From: Roseivirga sp. UBA6061
Lineage (GTDB): Bacteria; Bacteroidota; Bacteroidia; Cytophagales; Cyclobacteriaceae
Direction: 5' to 3'
DNA length: 16,561 bases
Assembly: GCA_002427745.1 (NCBI GenBank)
Contig: DIYF01000047.1
Location: 1 to 16,561 of the forward strand
Shown: positions 6,456 to 15,400 of the stretch, one piece after another
How the letters are laid out: each line of letters starts with the position of its first letter
Position numbering within the stretch: the stretch's first letter is position 1
Translations under genes and position numbers: made by a program
Notes under the pieces: generated by a model
The model's database searches: none
Told to the model about the DNA's origin: nothing
Seen by the model: the letters and a program-made list of their open reading frames with translations, nothing else

Positions 6456-9400
6456 ATGGAACCAATTTTACGTATGAACTTTGTTTCACATCTGGTCAGG
6501 AAGATCAGAGTTCAAAGAGTAGGTTTACTGCTGCTTTTTGTTTTTATGGCTCTGAGCAGTCAGGCACAAAACGCCTTTATCACCACCTGGGAAACTACCG
6601 AAGTCAGAGAGGCTATAGAAGTCGGTGCCTTGTTCTCGAACAACTATACCATAGACTGGGGAGATGGTGCGGTAGAGACGGGTCGCAGCAACAATGCGAC
6701 CCACGTCTATGAAAATCCCGGGGTCCACACTGTAACCATCACAGGTGATTTCAAGCGGTTTTCTGCCAATAGAGGTACGGCTGAAAAGCTACGATCTGTA
6801 GAGCAGTGGGGTACGATAGCCTGGAGCTCATTTGAAAGTGCCTTTAATGGTGCTGTTAACTTTCAGTTGAACGCCACAGATGCACCAGACCTTTCAGGGG
6901 TGACCAGTATGCGAATGATGTTTGCAGGAGCCACCACGTTCAATGCTGACCTCAGCGGTTGGGATGTAAGCACTATCACCAACATGAGCTTTATGTTTTG
7001 GGGTGCCACATCATTTAATGGTGACATCACCAGCTGGAATGTAAGCAATGTGACTACTATGTCATGGATGTTTCGTGATGCCAGCTCCTTTAACCGCGAT
7101 ATCGGTAGTTGGGATGTGAGTAGTGTAACCGACATTGAACGGATGTTCATGGGCACTAACTCCATGGCCTTTAACCAGGACATCAGTGGCTGGGAAGTAG
7201 GCCAGATCAGCCGCTTTAATAACCTGTTTCAGGTAGAGGAAGGTACTCATGCATTCAATCAAAACCTGGGAGCCTGGGACATCAGCAACATGGTGCAGGC
7301 TTCTGCCATGTTTAACAATACCAGCATCTCGGTGGATAACTACGATGCCATGCTTATAGGCTGGGCTCAGCAGGATACACGCACGCCATTTGTTGGTGTA
7401 GACGGTTTAAAATACTGCAGTCTGGGAGAGGCGGCCAGAAACATTCTGCTGGAAAAGGGTATGAACTTTATCGGAGATGAACGCAATGACAGCTGTCCTC
7501 CTGAATTGGCCAGTGCGACTAAAGACAGTGATACCCAAATCACAGTCACCTTTACAGAAAATGTACAGACCAATGGTGGCAACCCTACCGACTTTACCGT
7601 GGCAGATGGAGCGGCCAACAATTACCCCGTGACCGCCCAGGCCGATGGTACTCCGGGCGATATGGAGATCGTGCTTACTGTAGCCGATCTGTCAGGTGCC
7701 ACGGGTGACTTAGAGGTCTCTTACACCAACAATAACGATGAGATTTTTAGTACGACTACCGGCAGTGCCCGATCCACTATCAACCCGGTAATCATCAATA
7801 TAACCCCTCCGGTAATGGTCAGTGGGGTACGCGATAGCCATACCCGACTCACGATCACTTTTGATGAAGACATCATCACACAAGAAGGTAACCCCACAGA
7901 TTTTGCAGTGCAGGATGAGCAGAACAATACATATGTAGTAAGTGCTCAGCAGGCAGGAAATGACGAAACAGAACTTGAGCTGACGGTAGCAGATTTTAGC
8001 CAGGCAATCGGGAAGCTCACCGTTACCTATACTAACAATAACAACGAAATCAGTAATCTGGTGGGGGTTCCAATGACCACCGATGCAGTAGGTATTGAAA
8101 TCCTGGATGAAGAAGCACCCTTTATCATCGGGGCTACCAAAGACAGTGATACCCAAATTACCCTGCTCTTCAGCGAACCCGTACAGACCAATGGCGGTAA
8201 TGCTGGTGATTTTACCGTGGTAGACGGGGTAGGTACAAACTATAATGTAAGCGCACAGGCAGATGGTACTGCCTTCGATAATGGCATCGTACTGACCGTG
8301 GCGAACCTCAGTGGTGCATCGGGTGGCCTCACCATTACCTATGCTAATAATAATGATGAGATCACAGACTTTGGAGGAAATGTATTGGACACAGATGATA
8401 CCGGAACACACCTGAGCATCATCACCGACCCCAACGCCTTTGTCACTTCCTGGGAGGCCAATCGCGATGGTGCCAGAATTACCATATTGACCAATACCGA
8501 CAATGGTGAGGTTTACAATTACACCATTGACTGGGGTGATGGAAGTGCTGCTGAAACCAATCAGACAGGCGATGCCCAGCACACCTACGCGACCAGGGGA
8601 ATTTACACCGTCACTATCACGGGCGACTTTCCGCGTATGGGAGGAGCCAACCGATTCCTTCTTTCTGTAGAGCAGTGGGGTAACCTTGCCTGGACCAGCT
8701 TTGAAGAAGCCTTTAGAAACGCATCCGGCATGCAGATCAACGCTACTGATGCTCCTGATCTAAGCGGGGTAACCAGCATGGTCAGTGCCTTTGAAGGTTG
8801 TACAGCACTCAATGCCGACCTCAATCACTGGGATGTAAGCAGTGTTACAGATATGACTTCCACGTTCAAAAGAGCTGCTGCTTTTAATCAAGACCTTACT
8901 GGCTGGGATGTAAGCAATGTTACCAACATGACATCTATGTTTGATCAGGCCTTAGCCTTCAATGGAGATATAAGTAATTGGAATGTGGCCAATGTCACAG
9001 ACATGTCAAGCATGTTCTCCAGTGCCACTGCTTTTAATAGTGACATCAGCACCTGGAATGTCAGTAGCCTCACTAACATGTTCCAGATGTTCCGATTTGC
9101 CTCGGTTTTCAATGTGGACATTTCACAATGGAACATCAGCAATGTGACGAGCCTCAGGTGGACCTTTGTATCAGCCCTGAGCTTCAATCAGGATATAGGC
9201 AGCTGGGATGTGTCCAATGTGACCAACATGAGTGGTACCTTCAACAAGGCTACATCTTTCAATCAGGACATCGGTGAGTGGAATGTTTCCGCAGTAACCG
9301 ACATGTCGTCCATGTTTAACGAAGCCACCACTTTCAATCAGGACATTGGCAATTGGCAGACTGGTAATGTAACCACCCTGGCGAATATGTTTACTAAAGC

Positions 9401-12400
9401 AGAGGCCTTTAACCAGGACCTCAGCGCCTGGGATATATCAAATGTAACCTCGCTGGCAACGATGTTTTCTGATGCTACTGCCTTTGATCAGAGCCTGGGA
9501 GACTGGGATATCACCAGTGTCACCAGCATGAATTCCATGTTGAACAACGCGGGCCTCTCGGTAGCTAATTACGATGCTACCCTGGTAGGTTGGGCAGACC
9601 AGGACATCACAAACTCGCCTGTTGTCTCAGCGGGAGGATTGAAATTTTGTACGGCAGGGGAAATCGCCCGGGACGAGCTGATTGGAAAGGGTTGGATATT
9701 TTTTGGTGATGAGACCAACGATACCTGTTTCCCGATTGTGATAGATGCTACCAAAGACAGTGATACCCAAATCACGGTAGAATTCAGCGAAAATGTAATG
9801 TCTGCCGGAGGCAACCCTACAGACTTCACCGTCATCGATGATGCCAATAACAACTATGTGGTAAGTGCACAGATTGACGATGTGGCCGGAGATGCCAAAG
9901 TGGTGCTTACCGTGGCAGATCTGTCGGCAGCAGTAGGCGATATCACTGTGTCCTATACCAACAACAATGAAGAGATTGTAGGCGTGGTCAACGGGCCGGT
10001 AGACAGCACCATCAGGGGAATAGTGATTGACATTACCCCACCGGTAATGGTCAGTGGCGTGCGCGATAGCAATAGTCAAATCACCATCCTTTTCAGCGAT
10101 GTGGTGCTCACGAATGAGAGCAACCCTGGCGACTTTACCGTAACAGATGAAGCCAGTAATGTATATCCGGTTTTGTCACAGGTCGATGATGTGGCCAATG
10201 ACATTCGCATTGTACTTACCGTCAGTGATCTCACCATGGCCATTGGCAGCCTTAAGGTTACCTACACCAATAACAATGATGAAATCAGCAATACATTGGG
10301 CAGTATCATGGCCACGGATGCCACGGGTATTCAGGTGCTTGATGAGACTGTACCCCTTTTGAGCAGTGCCGTAAAAGACAGTGATACCCAAATCACGGTT
10401 TCTTTCAATGAGCCCGTACAGGTCAATGGCACTAATCCCTCAGACTTTAGCGTAACCGATGGTGGTGGCAATACCTTTGCCGTAACCGCTATGGCAGATG
10501 GTACTCCTCAGGATACAGACATCATTCTTACCGTAGCCAACCTGAGTACGGCCGTAGGAGGGGTGACCGTAACCTATACTAACAACAATGATGAAGTCAC
10601 CGACTATGGTAACAACCCCCTGGCTACTGATGAGACAGGGGTGTTCATCAGCATACTGAGCAATGCCACGGATTTTGTAACGACCTGGGAGGTAACCAGC
10701 GATGGTGAAGAGATCACCATTCCTACTACTGATATCAATGGAGAGGTATACAATTATACCATTGACTGGGGAGATGGCAATGTAGACACTAACCAGACCG
10801 GAGATGCTGACCATACTTACACCACAGCCGGAAAGTACATGGTGAGTATCAGTGGAGATTTCCCACGTATCTACTTCGAAAGATTCAGAACGAACAACAG
10901 AAAAATACTGTCAGTAGAGCAGTGGGGTAACATGTCCTGGACCTCTTTCAATAAAGCGTTCAAATCTTGTCAAAATATGGAGGTCAATGCCACAGATGCC
11001 CCGGACCTGTCAGGGGTAACTGACCTTACAGAGATGTTTTCCGGTTGTCATGCCATGAATGCAGACCTGAGTCACTGGGATGTGAGTACCATAACCAACA
11101 TGCAAGGGACTTTGTCGAGTGCCCGGGCCTTCAATCAAGACCTTAGCGACTGGGATGTATCCAACGTCACCAATATGTTCCAAACCTTTGCGGGGGCAAC
11201 CAGCTTTAACCAATCCCTGGCTGCCTGGGATATCACCAATGTAGAGCAGATGTCACAATTTCTGACTAACACGAGTGTCTCAATAGCCAACTACGATGCA
11301 ACTCTGGTAGGCTGGGCCGAGCAGGATGTGAAAAATGATGTGACCCTGGGCACCGACCTGTTGTACTGCATAGCCGGTGAAATTGCCCGTGAAAAGCTCA
11401 AGCAAAGAGGCTGGTTTTTCAATGGTGATGAATTCGCCTTCGACTGTTCGCCTATCATGCTCCGTGCGGTGAAAGACAGCGATACCCAAATCACGGTGAC
11501 CTTCAATGAAGGTGTATTGACCAACGAAGGGAATCCTTCTGATTTTGTGGTGACCGATGATGCCAACAACAGCTATACTGTTAGTGCCCAGGTGGCAGCC
11601 TCAGCGGGCAGCACTGACGTTGTGCTTACGGTAGCCAATCTGGCTGGAGCCACTGGCAATCTGACGGTTACCTACACCAATAATAACAACGAACTGATAG
11701 ATGCCACCACACAAACGCAGCTGGTAGATACCAACAGCGTTGTGATTGATTTCACACCACCTGTGATGATTTCGGGTACGCGTGACAGCAATACTCAGCT
11801 TACCATCAGGTATGATGACGATGTGCAGGTGGCAGGTGCCAACCCTGGTGATTTTACAGTGAAAGATGAGGCCAATAATAGTTACACCGTAACGGATATT
11901 GACGATGGTTTTGCTGATGATGAGGAAATTATCCTGACAGTATCGGATATGAGCCTGAGTATTGGCGACCTCTCGGTGACTTATGTCAACAACAATAACG
12001 AGGTAACCAACCTGAATAATGTAGCCATGGCTACCGATGCTGCCGGTCTTGTACTCATAGATGGCCTGGCTCCGTTTATGGTCAGTGCTGAGAAGGATAA
12101 CAACACCCAGATCACGGTCACTTTCAGCGAACCGGTACAAACCAATGGGGGCAACCCAACTGACTTTACGGTAACTGACGGTGCCGGCAATACCTATGCT
12201 GTAAGCGCGCAGGCTGATGGTACGGCTAATGATAAAGAACTGATTCTAACTGTAGCAGATCTGAGTGCTGCTACCGGTGGGCTGACGATCACCTATGTCA
12301 ACAACAATGCAGAAGTTTCTGACTTTGCCGACAATGAACTGGAAACTGATGAAGCAGGGGTTCATATCAGTATTTTCTCCGACCCTTCTGCCTTTGTAAC

Positions 12401-15400
12401 CACCTGGCGTACTGATGAGGAGCGTCAAAAGGTAGAAATACTCACCAATGATGATAATGGAGAGGTATATAATTACACAGTGGACTGGGGAGATGGCAGA
12501 GTGGATACTAATGAAGACGGAGATGTCAGTCATACCTATGCTAATGCAGGTACCTATACCGTGATCATCACCGGTGATTTTCCACGTATTTATTTAGCAG
12601 CCAGAGCTGATATTCCTCAGAGGTTGATGACCGTGGAGCAGTGGGGTACCGGCAAATGGAGTTCTTTTAACAAGGCCTTCCAGGAAGCGCATAACATGCA
12701 AATCACTGCCACCGATGTGCCGGACCTATCCCTGGTAGTAGATATGTCAGAGATGTTTAGCGGTGCCTGGAGTCTTAACTATGACTTTGCCGGTTGGGAT
12801 GTGAGTGAGATAAAAGACATGAGCCGCATGTTTAACAACTGCTACAGTCTGGAAGGTGGACTAGGCACCTGGAATGTAGGGGATGTAACCGATATGAGAC
12901 AAATGCTGAATCAGACAAGGGTCTTCAAGGGCGATCTGAGCAATTGGAATGTGGGTAATGTGACCGACATGCAGCAAATGTTCGGCAGCAGTGCTTTCAA
13001 TGGAGATATCAGCGGTTGGGATGTGAGTAAGGTAACTAATATGTCATTGATGTTCATCGCATCTGACTTTGATGGAGACATCAGCGGATGGAATGTAAGT
13101 GCAGTAGAAGACATGCGGAGTATGTTTGCTGCTAATGGTGCTTTCAGTGGGGACCTCAGTGGCTGGAATGTGAGCAGCGTGACCGACATGTCAACTATGT
13201 TCAGCCTGGCCGAGAGCTTCAATTCAGACTTAAGTGGCTGGAATGTAAGTAACGTTACCGATATGAACGGTATGTTCAAGGATGCCATGAGCTTCAACGG
13301 AGATGTCAGCACCTGGAATGTAGGCAACGTCACCCAATTTTATGACATGTTCAATAATGCCAGGGCTTTCAATCAGGACGTTAGCAGTTGGGATGTTAGC
13401 AATTCAACGCGTTTTGAAAGAATGTTTTCAGCGGCAGGATCTTTCGACCAAAACCTCGGTGACTGGGACATTACAGGAGCCAATGCCATGACGGCTATGC
13501 TCGATAATAGTAACCTGTCCATTGATAATTATACTGCTACCCTGATTGGCTGGGCAGCACAACAGGTGAGAAGAGGTACTTCGATTGGTGCTCAGGGTCT
13601 GGTGTACTGTAATGCAGGGCAGGAGGCCAGAGACATTCTTACAGGTGGAGACAATGTGTGGAGAATTACCGGAGATGCACGTGCCGACATTTGTCCACCC
13701 GAACTGATTGGTGCTGAAAAGGTAAGCGATACAGAGATCACTGCGATCTTTAGTGACCCTGTTCAGACCAATGGCGGCAACCCGACAGACTTTACTGTGG
13801 TTGACGGAGCGGGTAATAACATCGCGGTGACTGCCCAGGTTGACGGTGCAGCAGGCGATACAGAAATTGAACTGACGGTAGCCGATCTTTCCACAGCGCT
13901 GGGTGATCTGACAGTGACTTATACCAATAACAACAATGAGATCAGTGATACTTCAGGAACATTCATGGCAGAATCCAGTGGGCCGGTGACTATTGATCTG
14001 GATGCTACAGCACCAGAGATGCAGAGTGCCTCCATTGACAGTGATACAGAAGTAACCGTAACCTTCACAGAGGCCATTCAGACCAATGAGACGAATCCTG
14101 GAGATTTTACGGTTACTGATGGCAATGGTACTAACTACCCTGTATCAGCCCAGATTGACGGCACTGCTTTCGACAATAAGATAATGCTAACAGTAGCTGA
14201 TATCAGCGGAGCTGTGGACGGGCTGACTATCACCTACACCAATAACAATGATGAGATCAGAGACTTTGGTGGTAATGTATTGGATACAGATGGAACCGGG
14301 GTTGCCATCGTATCTGATGCCACCCCACCAACGGTAGCCATTACCAGTACAGCCAATGACCCAACCAGTGGTGCTTTTGATATCACCGTTACCTTCTCTG
14401 AAGATGTAACCGGTTTTGATCTGTCTGATCTGACAGTGGGGAATGGTACAGCCGGCAACTTCGCGGGTTCCGGGGCTGTGTATACGGCCACCATCACGCC
14501 ATCAGCAGAGGGAGCCGTTACGGTGGATGTGGCTGCCTCGGTAGCACAGGATTTAGCTGGTAATGACAACACAGCGGCCTCGCAGTTTAGTATTGAAAAT
14601 GATGAAACGGTACCAACAGTTACCATTACCTCTGCTGCAAATGACCCGACTGGTAGTAGTTTTGATATCACTGTTACTTTCTCTGAGGATGTAACAGGTT
14701 TTGACCTGTCTGATTTGACCGTGGGGAACGGTACAGCCGGTAACTTCGCGGGTTCCGGAGCGGTCTATACTGCCACCATCACACCATCGGCAGATGGAAC
14801 AGTTACTGTAGATGTGGCAGCCGCGGCAGCACAGGATTTAGCCGGTAATGACAACACCGCAGCTACACAATTCAGCATTCAGGCAGATGTAACTGCTCCG
14901 GCAGCACCGGTAATCATGGGTATTTCTGACGATACCGGTTCGGATAATACAGATGGGATAACCAGCGACAATACGCTTAGTTTTTCAGGTACGGCCGAAG
15001 CCAATGCCACGGTAGAAGTATTTGTCGATGCCGGCAGTATTGGTACCACTACCGCAGATGGTTCAGGTAACTGGACATTGGATCATAGCGGCACTGTGTT
15101 ATCAGATGCAGACTACAGTGTTACGGCCACGGCCAGCGATGCAGTTGCTAATACCAGTGCATTAAGTGCGGTTTTCACATTGACGGTGGATACGGTGGTT
15201 CCGGCTAGTCCTTTGTTGAGCAGTATATCCGATGATAATGGTATTAGCAGTACAGACATCATTACCAACGACCCGACCCTTGTTTACACAGGTACAGCAG
15301 AACCTTTTGCTACAGTGATTATTGGTGCAGGACCTTTTACATTACAGACGACTACAGCTGATGCTAATGGAGACTGGGTGGCAGATGTTACATTCAGACC

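Noticed and set aside
6428..6712. A 94-codon plus-strand ORF overlapping the start of the giant gene
   Set aside because: It is out of frame with the signal peptide and PKD domain, which are clearly coding, and its product has no recognisable features.
7710..8582. A 290-codon open frame on the minus strand inside the giant gene
   Set aside because: It is antisense to the Ig modules, has no start context and its sequence mirrors the repeated Asn/Thr/Val codons of the true frame. Similar antisense frames recur at the same place in each unit, as expected for shadows.
12911..13333. A repetitive minus-strand ORF with LLTFQPL motifs
   Set aside because: The periodicity is the 75-bp LRR repeat read in reverse, not an independent repeat protein.
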